Assembly (NCBI RefSeq): GCF_001295795.1
Contig: NZ_LJHY01000023.1
Coordinates: 1-64,000, forward strand
Length of the DNA: 64,000 nucleotides
Source: Novosphingobium sp. AAP83
GTDB taxonomy: Bacteria; Pseudomonadota; Alphaproteobacteria; Sphingomonadales; Sphingomonadaceae
Direction: 5' to 3'
The notes under the pieces were generated by a model that searched no databases, was not told the DNA's origin, and worked only from the letters and a program-made list of their open reading frames with translations. Every line of letters begins with the position of its first letter. The first letter of the stretch is position 1. The translations under genes and the position numbers were made by a program. This document shows, in pieces, positions 16,591-25,854 of the stretch.

Positions 16591-18831
16591 ATGTTCGCCA
16601 GTTTCAAGGCCCTGCGCACTTGCGCGGCCATCAGCGCCAGCGCCATCGCATTTGCGCCGGGCTTGGCCTTGGCCCAAGCGCCTGACGGGGCCGAACAGCC
16701 GGCGGGCGAAATCGTCGTCACCGCGCAAAAACGGGCCGAACGCGCAGCCGATGTGCCGCTCTCTCTGTCGGTGCTGGGCGGTGAAGCGCTTGATGCCGCG
16801 CGGCTGACGCAGGCCGATGATCTGGCCATGCGCATCCCCAACTTACGCTTCAGCGCCACGGTGGGTGAAAACACGCCGATCTTTGCTTTGCGCGGCGTTT
16901 CGATGTCAGACTTCAGCCTCAATCAGGCAGGCCCCGTGGCGGTCTATTATGACGAGGTTTACAAAGGCAATTTCGCCTTCCTCGGCCTTGCGCTCTATGA
17001 TCTCCAACGCATCGAAGTGCTGCGCGGACCCCAAGGCACGCTCTACGGCAAAAACACCACGGGCGGCGCGATCAATTACCTTGCAGCGCGGCCGGAGTTT
17101 GAAAATTCGGGTTATATCAAGGCAGGCATCGGCAATTTTGGCCGGGTTGAAGCCAATGGCGCTGCCAACGTGGTGATCAGCCCCACGTTGGCCGCGCGCG
17201 TGGCCTTCACGGCGGCGCGGGCTGACGGCTGGTTCCGCAACCGCCTGCCCGGTAGTCCGAACCTTTCGGGCACGCGCGAATACGGGGTGCGCGGCTCGCT
17301 GTTGTGGCAACCGTCCGACAGCGCCGAACTGGTGCTGCGCCTGTCCACCAGCCTGCAAAACCCCACCAATTACGGCAACTATTCCAAACCGCGCGAAGAT
17401 GGCGTCGGCGCGGGCGTTTACGAAGCGTTTGGCGCGGGGCAAAGCTATTTCCGCCAAGGCCTTGGCATCCGCGAGATTGAATCCAATTACACCCCTCGCC
17501 GCCATGCCCGCACATGGTCGGCGGCGCTGACCGGCACGTTCAAACTCGGCGATGCGCTCACCCTCACCACGGTCACCGGCTGGGACAAGGGCAGCCTGTT
17601 CGTGCCCGAAGACACCGACGGCAGCCCCAGGCGCACGCTTGAAATCCCCTATACCGATCGCGGTACGCAATTCGGCCAAGAAGTGCGGCTGACTTATGAC
17701 AATGGCGGAGCGCTATCGCTGATCCTTGGCGGCCATTATCACCGCGAAGACCTGTTCAACGCTACCGACCTCAACTTCTGGACCGACCTTGACGTGGACG
17801 GCAATGGCCGCGTCGATGTGGATGATTGCACCGCAAATGACAGCCTGCTCGCCTGCGTCATTTCCAACCGGTTCGATCAGGACAAGCGCAGCTATGCACT
17901 GTTCGGCGATGCGCGCTGGAAGCTTTCCGATGCTACCACCTTGCGCGGGGGGTTGCGCTTTACCCGCGATACCGGCGCGCAACTGGGCCTGACGTCATCC
18001 ATTCGCGGGGTTGATGGCCAGTTCGTCACCACCCTGATCGCGCCAACCGACCGCCGCTTTGCCGCCAGCAACCTGTCGGGCAAGTTGGGCATTGATCACC
18101 GTCTGGCAGGGGGCGCATTGCTGTTTGCCAGTTACAGCCGAGGCTATCGCGCCAGCGGATTTAACGCGCAGGCCTTTTTCGACGCATCCGAAGCAGGCGT
18201 GGCCAAGCCCGAAACCATCGATTCATTTGAAGCAGGGGCCAAGCTGGGCGGACGCGCCCTGTCGCTGTCGCTGACAGGATTCCACTACCTCTATCGCAAC
18301 CAGCAGTTCCTCTCGGTCAACGCCGCAGACGCCACACAAACGCTGGTCAATCTCGACAAGTCGCGCATTTACGGGGCCGAAGCCGAAGTGGAGGCGCGGC
18401 CCGATGACCGGCTCTCGCTGCAACTGGGCCTGGGCCTGCTCCACGCCCGCGCCACACAGGGCACGATCAGCGGGTTGGATGTGGCGGGCAATACCTTGTC
18501 CAACGCGCCATCGCTCACCGCTAATGCCGGGATCAGCTATGCCGTCTGGGCCGATGATACCGGCAGTGTCACCCTGCGTGCGGATGCCGCCTATACCTCG
18601 GCGCAGTTCTTCGAAATCGTCAATATCCCCCGCCTGCGCCAGCCCGGTTATGCGCTGCTGGGTGCCGGGATGGATTGGGTGCGCGGCGATTGGACGCTAT
18701 CGCTCTGGGGCCGCAACCTGACCGACCAGACCTACTTCACCTCGCGCATCGACTTGTCGGGCTTTGGCTTTGATTACAACCACGTCGGCACCCCGCGCAC
18801 CTTCGGTGCCAGCATCCGGCGGGGATTTTAA
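16591..18831 (+). CDS. TonB-dependent receptor
   Basis: A 746-residue outer-membrane receptor. The signal peptide ends at ALAQA, the TonB box region is EIVVTAQKRAERAADVPLSLSVL, the plug continues to RIEVLRGPQGTLYGKNTTGGAINY, and the beta-barrel ends in the typical aromatic-rich GTPRTFGASIRRGF. The start at 16591 follows CCCGGAG. A CCGGG...CCCGG pair places the ribosome site in a hairpin arm. It directly follows the export cassette, so the two may deal with the same compound, but the receptor could also be independent. The substrate is not predictable. Confidence 0.85.
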   Translation: MFASFKALRTCAAISASAIAFAPGLALAQAPDGAEQPAGEIVVTAQKRAERAADVPLSLSVLGGEALDAARLTQADDLAMRIPNLRFSATVGENTPIFALRGVSMSDFSLNQAGPVAVYYDEVYKGNFAFLGLALYDLQRIEVLRGPQGTLYGKNTTGGAINYLAARPEFENSGYIKAGIGNFGRVEANGAANVVISPTLAARVAFTAARADGWFRNRLPGSPNLSGTREYGVRGSLLWQPSDSAELVLRLSTSLQNPTNYGNYSKPREDGVGAGVYEAFGAGQSYFRQGLGIREIESNYTPRRHARTWSAALTGTFKLGDALTLTTVTGWDKGSLFVPEDTDGSPRRTLEIPYTDRGTQFGQEVRLTYDNGGALSLILGGHYHREDLFNATDLNFWTDLDVDGNGRVDVDDCTANDSLLACVISNRFDQDKRSYALFGDARWKLSDATTLRGGLRFTRDTGAQLGLTSSIRGVDGQFVTTLIAPTDRRFAASNLSGKLGIDHRLAGGALLFASYSRGYRASGFNAQAFFDASEAGVAKPETIDSFEAGAKLGGRALSLSLTGFHYLYRNQQFLSVNAADATQTLVNLDKSRIYGAEAEVEARPDDRLSLQLGLGLLHARATQGTISGLDVAGNTLSNAPSLTANAGISYAVWADDTGSVTLRADAAYTSAQFFEIVNIPRLRQPGYALLGAGMDWVRGDWTLSLWGRNLTDQTYFTSRIDLSGFGFDYNHVGTPRTFGASIRRGF

Positions 18832-18950
18832 GGGACTATGGCGTTGGAATGCCCACCCCGCTGCGACTAAACTCGCCTTTGGCTCGTCAAGTCTCGCTCC
18901 CCTCCCGCTCATCCTTAGCTTGTTGAAGGGGGGATGGGCTTAGCCCGACC

Positions 18951-20435
18951 TTATCTGATCGGAAAAACCAGCGTAAAGGTCGATCCTTCGCCTTCAACAC
19001 TGCGCACGGCCACTTTTCCGCCGTGCAGGCCCATATAGAATTTCACTGCGTTCAGCCCGATGCCGGTGCCTTTGGTGCCTTTGGTATTGGCCGACCGGAA
19101 GAACCGCGTAAACAGGCGGCGCATGTCTGCTGCGGGCACGCCGATGCCGTGATCGGTCACCGAAAGCTCCACCCGCTTGCCCCGCCGGATGCAGCGCACA
19201 TCCACGCTGGCGCCTTGCGGCGAATACTTCAACGCATTGGAAAGCAGATTGTCGAGCGAGCGTTCGACCAGCCCTGCATCCAGCAGCAGTGATGGCACAT
19301 CGCCCAGTTCTATCACAAAAGCCCTGTCAGGATGCAGCGTGCGCTGGCTGGCCACGGCCTTTTCCAGCAGCGGACCAATGTCCAGCAGCTCGGGGTGGAA
19401 GGCCACTTTGCCCTCGGCAATAGACGACCAGCCCAGCGTGCGGTCGACCGCTTGCGCCATACGTGTGGCGGTGGCGCGGATCGCATCGGCGCGCGCGGCA
19501 ATCGCGCTATCGCTGCCCGCCATGCGCCCGATCCGCCGCGCTGCGCCATCAATGATCGTCAATGGCGTGCGGAAATCGTGGCTCGTGATCGACAGGAACA
19601 GGCGCTGCGTTTCCACCATCGCCTTTTCGCGCACGAGCGCCTTTTTCAAACGTCGCTCAAGCCGTTGGGCGCGGGTCACATCCTGTTGTGAAAGCAGTAG
19701 CGAAAGCCTGCCGGTCACCGGATCATTCAGACGTCGCAAGGTGATCTGGTGCAAACGCAAGGTATTCCCGGCCATCTGCTGGATGCCGTGCGCCGAACCT
19801 TTCTGGAGGGCCTTGCTGCGCAACGCCGCAGCCTCGGCCGGATGGGCAAACATCGCCAGAAAGTTATCGAAACCGGGCAGATTGATAAGGCTCAAGCGGT
19901 TCACCAGCGCTTCGGCAGCCGGGTTGTGCATCAACCACTGGCCCTCGTGGGTGCATAGCGAAATCATCAGCGGGGATTGGCGCACGGCGGCAATGGCTCG
20001 CAGTTCATAGGTAAAATCGGGCGGCAGCGCGCTTCTTTCAAAAGTGCCTGTTCCGGCATCAACCAGCATCGCCAACCGCCCGTCTTCCAGACTGACAGCG
20101 GAAATGCGGCATTCGCGTGAACAGGGCTCTCCTCCGGGAAAATAGGTCCAGTTTTCATGACGCGTGCCGCCACCTGCACCCAAAGCGACGCGCAAGTTCC
20201 CGAGCCGTTCGGCTGTGCCCTGACCCACCGGATTGAAATCGCGGGCGGCCAGTTCGGCAACGCTGTGCGCCTGCCAGAAGGCCAGGCCTTGCGCATTGGC
20301 CCATACGATCCGGGTTTTATCGAAATCGTAAATCCACAGCGCCCGGTCAATCAGCCCCAGCAACGCCAATGCCTCGCCATGGCCGGGCGGCAGTGGCGCA
20401 ACAGGGGTATAACAAGGCTGCTGCGCTCGGTTCAT
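18951..20435 (-). CDS. cytoplasmic sensor histidine kinase with PAS-like domain
   Basis: A 494-residue kinase without membrane helices. The N-terminus has a PAS-like segment (ALWIYDFDKTRIVWANAQGLAFW) and a second one around residue 160 (LCTHEGQWLMHNPAAEALVNR). A short coiled coil follows, then the H-box SITSHDFRTPLTIIDGAARRIG and the ATPase boxes DNLLSNALKYSPQG (N), VTDHGIGVPAADMRRLF (G1/F) and GTGIGLNAVKFYMGLHGG (G2). It is divergent from a membrane histidine kinase, with 63 bp between the two starts, which suggests shared control and convergence on one response regulator. Confidence 0.85.
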   Translation of the reverse strand: MNRAQQPCYTPVAPLPPGHGEALALLGLIDRALWIYDFDKTRIVWANAQGLAFWQAHSVAELAARDFNPVGQGTAERLGNLRVALGAGGGTRHENWTYFPGGEPCSRECRISAVSLEDGRLAMLVDAGTGTFERSALPPDFTYELRAIAAVRQSPLMISLCTHEGQWLMHNPAAEALVNRLSLINLPGFDNFLAMFAHPAEAAALRSKALQKGSAHGIQQMAGNTLRLHQITLRRLNDPVTGRLSLLLSQQDVTRAQRLERRLKKALVREKAMVETQRLFLSITSHDFRTPLTIIDGAARRIGRMAGSDSAIAARADAIRATATRMAQAVDRTLGWSSIAEGKVAFHPELLDIGPLLEKAVASQRTLHPDRAFVIELGDVPSLLLDAGLVERSLDNLLSNALKYSPQGASVDVRCIRRGKRVELSVTDHGIGVPAADMRRLFTRFFRSANTKGTKGTGIGLNAVKFYMGLHGGKVAVRSVEGEGSTFTLVFPIR

Positions 20436-20498
20436 GGTGTTATTCGCTACGCCCCCACAACACTAACTTAGCAATTTCCGGCGATATCCGGATGCAAG

Positions 20499-22697
20499 TT
20501 GAAAGTCGGTGTGCAGGTGCTCGCAATATCCTCTCGTTCCAGCCAGTTGAAGCAGGTGCCCTTGGCGCGCTGGCTGGGCGCGTCTTATCTTCGCACTGCC
20601 GTCATTCCGCTTTGCCTAATCGAACTGGGCTTTTTGGCGAGTTACTGGGCAACGGGTAACTTCACGTATGAACGCAACGTGGAAACCGTCAGCCGTCTTT
20701 CGGAAAACTACCTTGCCGATATTGCCGCGCGCGAAGCGGCCAATATTGAAGCTACGCTATCCAGCGTCGAGGGCCTCGCCAAAGTGTTTGCCGCTGAAAC
20801 CGGCGAGGCACTCAAACGGCCTGCCAGCGCATCACCTGCCGAACAGGCCCGCCATCGCATGTCAGCAGATGGGGTGTTTTACACATCGCGTGGCGGCGCA
20901 GATGATACCGCCAGCTTCTACAGCGGTGTCTACCCGATTGGTGCGGAGCAGAAAGACAAAGTATGGCGCACCGCCCGGCTTGATCACACGATGCGCCATC
21001 TCAAATCGGCATCGCCATTAATCCAGCAAGTCTATTTGAACACGTGGGACAGCTATAATCGGATCTATCCCTATATTGATGTGACCAAACAATATGCGCC
21101 GGGCATGAGCATCCCGTCGTACAATTTCTATTACGAGGCCGACGCCAAGCATAACCCGCAGCGTAAAGTGGTGTGGACCGATGCGTACATTGATCCAGCA
21201 GGCTCGGGCTGGATGGTATCGGCCATTGCGCCGGTTTATGCAGGCGATAAGCTGGAAGCCGTCATCGGTCTGGACCTGACGGTTGATACGATCATCGACC
21301 GTATTCTGGCGTTGAACCTGCCGTGGCAAGGCTATGCGATGCTCGTTGGGCGCGATGGCACTATCTTGGCATTACCCCCGACAGGCGAAAAGGATTTGGG
21401 CCTTACCGAGCTTAAAAAGCATAGTTATGAGCAAATCATCGCCTCCGACACGTTCAAGCCCGAACAATTCAACATCGCCCGCCACCCCCGCCTGAAGGGT
21501 CTGGCCGATGCCGTGGCCAAGGGCAGGCAGGGAATCAGCCGGGTCAGCTTCAATGGCCGCGAAATGCTGGCTGCCAATGCCAAAGTGACCGGTCCGGGTT
21601 GGACACTGGTCGTCGTCGCGCCTGCCTCTGCCATCTTTGCCGATGCCAACATGTTACACGATCAGCTCATCAAGGTGGGTTTCATCATGCTGGTGATCCT
21701 GCTGCTGTTCTATGTAGCATTCTTTGCCTTCCTGCTGTGGCGCGCACAGGTGATGGGCGAACGCGTGGCCCGGCCTTTGCTGGCGGTGGAAACCGTGATG
21801 AACCGCATCGGCGCAGGCGAATATGATCACGCAGCGCCGCAATGCGGTGTCAACGAAATCGATAGCCTTGCCGACCGGCTCGTGGCGATGGGGCAAAGTC
21901 TGGGCGCTGCACACCGCAAGATCGTCGATCAGGAAGACCTGATGCGCAGCGCGCTGGATAGCGAGCGCCGCGTCACCACCGGACAGCGCCGCTTCATCAA
22001 TATCCTCAGCCACGAATTCCGCACGCCGCTGACGGTGATCGATAGCTCGGGCCAGATCCTCAAACGACGCGCCGCGCGGCTGACCGAGGAAACCGTGATC
22101 GAACGCTCCGACATGATCCGCCGCGCGGCGGCCCGGATCGGCGATGTTATGCAAAGCGCGATGCAACTGGTGCGGATGGAAGACGGCGAAACCACCTGCA
22201 AACCCGCCTCCGTCGCCTTCGGGCCGCTCGTCCGCCAAGCGGTCGCATCCGCGCAAGGCAACCGCGCAGTCGATATCGCTGTCGACGGGGACGCGGAACG
22301 CGCCGCCATCTATGCTGATCGCACGCTGGTGCACACCGCGCTTTCGGCCATTGTCGAAAATGCCTGCCGTTATTCTCCTGAAGGCTCGCCCATCACGGTC
22401 AAGGCCACGGTGGAAGGGGACAGGTGCGCGGTCACGATCACCGATCACGGATCGGGCATACCCGCCGATGAATTGCCGATGGTGTGCGAGCGCTTTTACC
22501 GGGGGTCAAATAGCACCGCTGTTCCGGGTGCGGGTACAGGGCTCTATCTCGCCACCACCTTGCTCGATGCCAATGGCGGATTGCTCGCCATCAATTCCGT
22601 CGCCGGAACCGGAACCGGAACCGGCACCGGCACCACCGTCACCGCCAGCCTGCCTTTGGCCCGCGCCACTGTTACCGAATTGTGGGAAGCTGCATAA
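20499..22697 (+). CDS. membrane sensor histidine kinase with Cache-like sensor domain
   Basis: A kinase of about 732 residues. One helix near residues 28-50, a large periplasmic Cache-like domain (YPYIDVTKQYAPGMSIPSYNFYYEA; VWTDAYIDPAGSGWMVSAIAPVY; VIGLDLTVDTIID), a second helix (VGFIMLVILLLFYVAFFAFLLW), a HAMP linker, the H-box NILSHEFRTPLTVIDSSGQIL and the ATPase boxes ENACRYSPEGS and TDHGSGIPADE. The start is a TTG at 20499; nearby in-frame GTGs are possible. A GGAACC/GGCACC hexamer run encodes GTGTGTGTGT near the C-terminus. It is translationally coupled to the REC-EAL gene (TAATG). Confidence 0.85.
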   Translation: MKVGVQVLAISSRSSQLKQVPLARWLGASYLRTAVIPLCLIELGFLASYWATGNFTYERNVETVSRLSENYLADIAAREAANIEATLSSVEGLAKVFAAETGEALKRPASASPAEQARHRMSADGVFYTSRGGADDTASFYSGVYPIGAEQKDKVWRTARLDHTMRHLKSASPLIQQVYLNTWDSYNRIYPYIDVTKQYAPGMSIPSYNFYYEADAKHNPQRKVVWTDAYIDPAGSGWMVSAIAPVYAGDKLEAVIGLDLTVDTIIDRILALNLPWQGYAMLVGRDGTILALPPTGEKDLGLTELKKHSYEQIIASDTFKPEQFNIARHPRLKGLADAVAKGRQGISRVSFNGREMLAANAKVTGPGWTLVVVAPASAIFADANMLHDQLIKVGFIMLVILLLFYVAFFAFLLWRAQVMGERVARPLLAVETVMNRIGAGEYDHAAPQCGVNEIDSLADRLVAMGQSLGAAHRKIVDQEDLMRSALDSERRVTTGQRRFINILSHEFRTPLTVIDSSGQILKRRAARLTEETVIERSDMIRRAAARIGDVMQSAMQLVRMEDGETTCKPASVAFGPLVRQAVASAQGNRAVDIAVDGDAERAAIYADRTLVHTALSAIVENACRYSPEGSPITVKATVEGDRCAVTITDHGSGIPADELPMVCERFYRGSNSTAVPGAGTGLYLATTLLDANGGLLAINSVAGTGTGTGTGTTVTASLPLARATVTELWEAA
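22605..22634 (+). repeat. hexanucleotide tandem repeat inside the kinase gene
   Basis: Three GGAACC units followed by two GGCACC units encode alternating Gly-Thr between the last two strands of the kinase ATPase domain. Gain or loss of units keeps the frame, so length variation would change only the loop. Confidence 0.85.
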
Positions 22698-24361
22698 TGT
22701 CTGTCTATTCGCCTCAGCAGTTCAAAGTCCTGTGTATCGAGGACGAACCGGAAATCCTGCGCGATATTGCCGATGAACTGGCCGATCACGGTTTTCGGGT
22801 GGATCAGGCTGCCAGCGCCGAACTGGCGCTGCCTTGCATTGATAAAGGCGCACCCGATCTGATCATCTGCGATATGCAGATGCCGGGCATGAACGGGTTA
22901 CAATTGCTGGAAAAGTTGCGCGCACGCACCGATGCGATGGCCCATGTCCCGTTCGTGTTCCTTACCGCATTTGGTGATCGCGAAACCGCTATTCACGGCC
23001 GCAAGGCAGGCGCGGACGATTATCTGGTAAAGCCGGTTGATTTCGATCTGCTGATCGCGTCGGTGGAAAGCCATTTGCGCAATGCCGCCCAGCGCGAAGC
23101 CGCTACGCGCAACGCCGCCAGTCTTGAGGCAGCACCACTGGTGCCCGGCTATGACGAAATGATCGCATTTCTGGCCACGCAGCCTGTCGGCACCGCGCTT
23201 GCCGTCATCAAACTGGATAACCAGTCCGAATTGGCCCACCGGTTTGATGCCTCCGATGCCAAACGCACCAACCGCTTGATCCTGCGCCTTGCTCGGCAGG
23301 GGCACTGCCAAGCCTTTCGCTTGCAACCCCACGTCTGGCTGGCGGTGATGCCGGATGCCGGACAGAATTCCGGCTCCCTGCAAACCAAACTGGAACCGCT
23401 TGTCCAAATCCGGTTGCGGGATCGCTTTTCGCCTGCCGCATCGGCCTGCATCACCCATTCCATCGTGCTTGGCCAAACCGGCAGCGACGAGACCCCTGCC
23501 GCACTGATAGACCGGATGCGCGAATCCGCACGCCTGCTCCAGCGCGAAGGCGGCGCGCGGCTGCTCTGTCTCGAAGGGCCGGAGCTGAGCGAATTGCGCC
23601 TTGCCGGGGCCATCCGTTCCGAACTGGTCGGCGCGATTGATCAGGGCGAGTTGCACGTTCACTTCCAGCCCAAAGTCGATGCCGGAACCGGCCTGCCGCG
23701 TTCGGGCGAAGTGCTGGTGCGCTGGGAAAGCCCGCTGCTGGGCCACTTGTCGCCTGCCATGTTCATTCCGGTGCTTGAAAGCGCAGGCTTGTTGCCGCAC
23801 GTCACCGATTGGGTGCTGAAACAAACCGCGCTGGCCCAGATCGCACTGGTGCGCGATGGCATGCCTGCGCGACTTGCGGTAAACATCGGCGCATCGGAAT
23901 TCAATGCCAACCTGCCCGAACGGATCGCCTGCATCTTTCGCGAATGCGGTGCGGACGAAAGCCTGCTCGAAGTCGAAGTCACCGAAACCTCGGTGCTGAC
24001 CGATCCGGTCGCCGCCCAAGCCATCATCCAAGCGCTGCACGCACGCGGCATCACTGTGGCGCTCGATGATTTCGGCACCGGCTATTCCTCGCTCTCGCAC
24101 CTGCAAAACTGCACGATTGATACGATCAAGATCGATCGCAGCTTCGTTACCCGCGTGGCAGAGGCAGGCCCTGAACAGACCATCGTCTTGGGCATCATCG
24201 GCATTGCCCGCACATTGGGCATGGAAACTGTGGCCGAAGGCGTCGAGCTGGAATCGCAGCGCCAATGGCTCGCGCTCAACGCTTGCGATACCCTGCAAGG
24301 CTACATCATCTCGCGCCCCGTCCGCTTCGATGAATATCGCGCGTGGCTGCGCGGGAGGTAA
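22697..24361 (+). CDS. response regulator with EAL (c-di-GMP phosphodiesterase) output
   Basis: A 554-residue protein. The N-terminal receiver domain has the acidic pocket CIEDEPEI, the phospho-acceptor in LIICDMQMPGMNG and the lysine in DDYLVKPVDF. A middle segment (about 150-300) resembles a degenerate GGDEF-like linker. The C-terminal EAL domain has the catalytic loops SGEVLVRWE (EVL in place of EAL), VNIGASEFN, EVEVTETSVL, ALDDFGTGYSSLSHL, IKIDRSFV and AEGVE, all consistent with active hydrolysis of cyclic di-GMP. The ATG overlaps the stop of the upstream kinase by one base, so this is the likely target of that kinase and perhaps of the divergent one. Confidence 0.85.
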   Translation: MSVYSPQQFKVLCIEDEPEILRDIADELADHGFRVDQAASAELALPCIDKGAPDLIICDMQMPGMNGLQLLEKLRARTDAMAHVPFVFLTAFGDRETAIHGRKAGADDYLVKPVDFDLLIASVESHLRNAAQREAATRNAASLEAAPLVPGYDEMIAFLATQPVGTALAVIKLDNQSELAHRFDASDAKRTNRLILRLARQGHCQAFRLQPHVWLAVMPDAGQNSGSLQTKLEPLVQIRLRDRFSPAASACITHSIVLGQTGSDETPAALIDRMRESARLLQREGGARLLCLEGPELSELRLAGAIRSELVGAIDQGELHVHFQPKVDAGTGLPRSGEVLVRWESPLLGHLSPAMFIPVLESAGLLPHVTDWVLKQTALAQIALVRDGMPARLAVNIGASEFNANLPERIACIFRECGADESLLEVEVTETSVLTDPVAAQAIIQALHARGITVALDDFGTGYSSLSHLQNCTIDTIKIDRSFVTRVAEAGPEQTIVLGIIGIARTLGMETVAEGVELESQRQWLALNACDTLQGYIISRPVRFDEYRAWLRGR

Positions 24362-24365
24362 ACTC

Positions 24366-24382
24366 TATCCGCAGTGTGGACA
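24366..24382. promoter_or_regulatory. match to the island palindrome, outside the island
   Basis: TATCCGCAGTGTGGACA fits the palindrome TNWCCGC-N3-GCGGWNA with one mismatch. It lies after the EAL gene stop and not upstream of an intact gene, so it is either background or a displaced site. Confidence 0.2.
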
Positions 24383-24389
24383 GGTAGGG

Positions 24390-24623
24390 TCAGGGCTTGG
24401 CCGGAGCGGGCAGGAACGGTTGCAGCGTTGGCACGGTTACGTTGAAAACCTGCTCACCATTCTCGCGCAGTTCTTCCTGCACCGGCACGTCGGCAAGGCC
24501 GGGCCAACCTTTCATCGACGGCACACTGTTTGGCCAAACTTGTAGCGGCGCAAGTTCTGGCTGCGCCTATGCCGGAGGCGCGACTGCCAGGGCAAAGGCT
24601 GCGAAAAGTGCGATATGGATCAT
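24390..24623 (-). pseudogene. alpha/beta-hydrolase (xylan esterase-like) N-terminal remnant
   Basis: The frame begins MIHIALFAAFALAVAPPA, a signal peptide, then meets an in-frame TAG. It continues AQPELAPLQVWPNSVPSMKGWPG and FNVTVPTLQPFLPAPAKP before a TGA. This N-terminal pattern (P-x-W-P-x-x-VP-x-x-KG, then xNVTxPTLxxFxPxPxK) is that of secreted esterases of the xylan-esterase/BD-FAE-like group. The whole catalytic domain is absent. It is a truncated, stop-containing relic. Confidence 0.65.
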
Positions 24624-24627
24624 CAAG

Positions 24628-24720
24628 TCATCTCCAGCGCAGCATCGTGGCAAGCATGGCGAGCGCAAGCACCACCGACACCCGCAGACTGAACGCCTGC
24701 GCGGCTTTGCGCCAAACCAT
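24628..24720 (-). other. short membrane-like ORF or 3' gene remnant
   Basis: An open frame reads MVWRKAAQAF..., then a hydrophobic stretch SVVLALAMLATMLRWR-stop. The frame is open a little further upstream without a clear start, so it looks like the 3' end of a lost membrane-protein gene just ahead of the esterase remnant. No family was recognised. Confidence 0.3.
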
Positions 24721-24807
24721 CCCCACCGCTGTCCAGGCCCTATTTGAAAGCGACCAAGGCGCGCGCTAAAGCGGGACGCAACTTTCCGATCCCACAGGAG
24801 CACCCCC

Positions 24808-25785
24808 ATGCAAGCCCGCGTTGTCAGCCTTTCCCGCACCGGTGGTCCTGAAGTGATCGAATGGATCGATGTTACCTTGCCCGCCCCTGCTGCCGGTGAA
24901 GTCATGGTCGAACAAACCGCTGTCGGCCTTAACATGATTGATACCTATCACCGGCGCGGGATCTATCCGATGGCGCTGCCTTCAGGCCTTGGCGTCGAAG
25001 CTGCCGGACGCTTCGTTGCGGTGGGCGAAGGCGTCACCAGCCTTGCCGTGGGTGATCGCGTCGCCAGCTTCGGGCCGGACCTTGGCGCTTATGCCACTGC
25101 GCGCATTTATACCGCCGCCAACCTGTTCAAGCTGCCCGATGCGATCAGCGATCAAACTGCCGCCGCTGCCATCCTCAAGGCCTGCACCACCGAATTCCTC
25201 GTCGAACGCTGCGCTCATGTGCAAGCAGGTATGCCCGTGCTGGTCCACGCGGCGGCGGGCGGGGTTGGTTTGCTTCTGGTGCAATGGCTCAAGCATGTAG
25301 GCGCAACCGTGATCGGCACCGTCTCTACCGAAGCCAAGGCCGACGCCGCCCGCGCCGCCGGGGCCGATCATGTGATCAATTACAGCAGCGATGCCGTTGC
25401 GCCTGCCGTGCGCGAGTTAACCCAAGGCGCTGGCGTGCGTGTCACGTTCGATGGCGTCGGGCTTGATACCTGGGAGGCCAGCCTCGATTCCACTGGCAAG
25501 CGCGGGTTGATCGTCTGCTATGGTAATGCGTCTGCCCCGGTTACCGGCATCAGCCTCGGCGTGCTCGCGCAGAAGGGCTCGCTCTTCAACACCCGCCCGA
25601 TGCTCTACCACTATTACGAAGACCCCGCCGAGCGCGCCGCAGGGGCCGCCCGCGTATGGGACCTGATCGCCAATGGCACGCTTGATGTCACCATCGGCCA
25701 GACTTACGCGCTGGCCGATGTGGCGCAGGCCCACACCGATCTTGAAGCACGGCGCACCACGGGATCAACCGTGCTGGTGGTCTGA
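24808..25785 (+). CDS. NADPH:quinone oxidoreductase (zeta-crystallin type)
   Basis: A 325-residue medium-chain reductase without the zinc-binding cysteines. Features: TAVGLNMIDTYHRRGIYPMALPSGLGVEAAG near residue 35, the nucleotide-binding AAAGGVGLLLVQWLKHVGATVIGTVSTEAKADAARAAGADHVINYSS, and RPMLYHYYEDP. This fits QorA-type quinone reductases that use NADPH. A CAGGAG ribosome site precedes the ATG. It stands alone between a remnant zone and a toxin-antitoxin operon. Confidence 0.85.
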   Translation: MQARVVSLSRTGGPEVIEWIDVTLPAPAAGEVMVEQTAVGLNMIDTYHRRGIYPMALPSGLGVEAAGRFVAVGEGVTSLAVGDRVASFGPDLGAYATARIYTAANLFKLPDAISDQTAAAAILKACTTEFLVERCAHVQAGMPVLVHAAAGGVGLLLVQWLKHVGATVIGTVSTEAKADAARAAGADHVINYSSDAVAPAVRELTQGAGVRVTFDGVGLDTWEASLDSTGKRGLIVCYGNASAPVTGISLGVLAQKGSLFNTRPMLYHYYEDPAERAAGAARVWDLIANGTLDVTIGQTYALADVAQAHTDLEARRTTGSTVLVV

Positions 25786-25811
25786 CAAACCGCCCATTGG
25801 CAAATGTGCGC

Positions 25812-25835
25812 GCTTGTGCGATAATGTACACAAGC
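25812..25835 (+). promoter_or_regulatory. palindromic operator of the toxin-antitoxin operon
   Basis: GCTTGTG-N10-CACAAGC is a perfect 7-bp inverted repeat 20 bp ahead of the antitoxin start. It encloses GATAAT, a fair -10 element. This arrangement fits autorepression by the ribbon-helix-helix antitoxin. Confidence 0.6.
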
Positions 25836-25854
25836 ACACACAAAGGCCCCGCCG

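Noticed and set aside
20440..20500. Insertion sequence or integrase attachment site at boundaries of the signalling module or the island
   Set aside because: No transposase, terminal inverted repeats, target duplications or tRNA gene were found at any boundary.
1617..24570. Three remnants (isomerase, esterase, fusion copy) all contain in-frame TAG, suggesting amber read-through or recoding
   Set aside because: Each remnant also has other damage (lost active-site motif, missing domain or frameshift), and intact genes nearby show no internal TAG. Decay explains all three.
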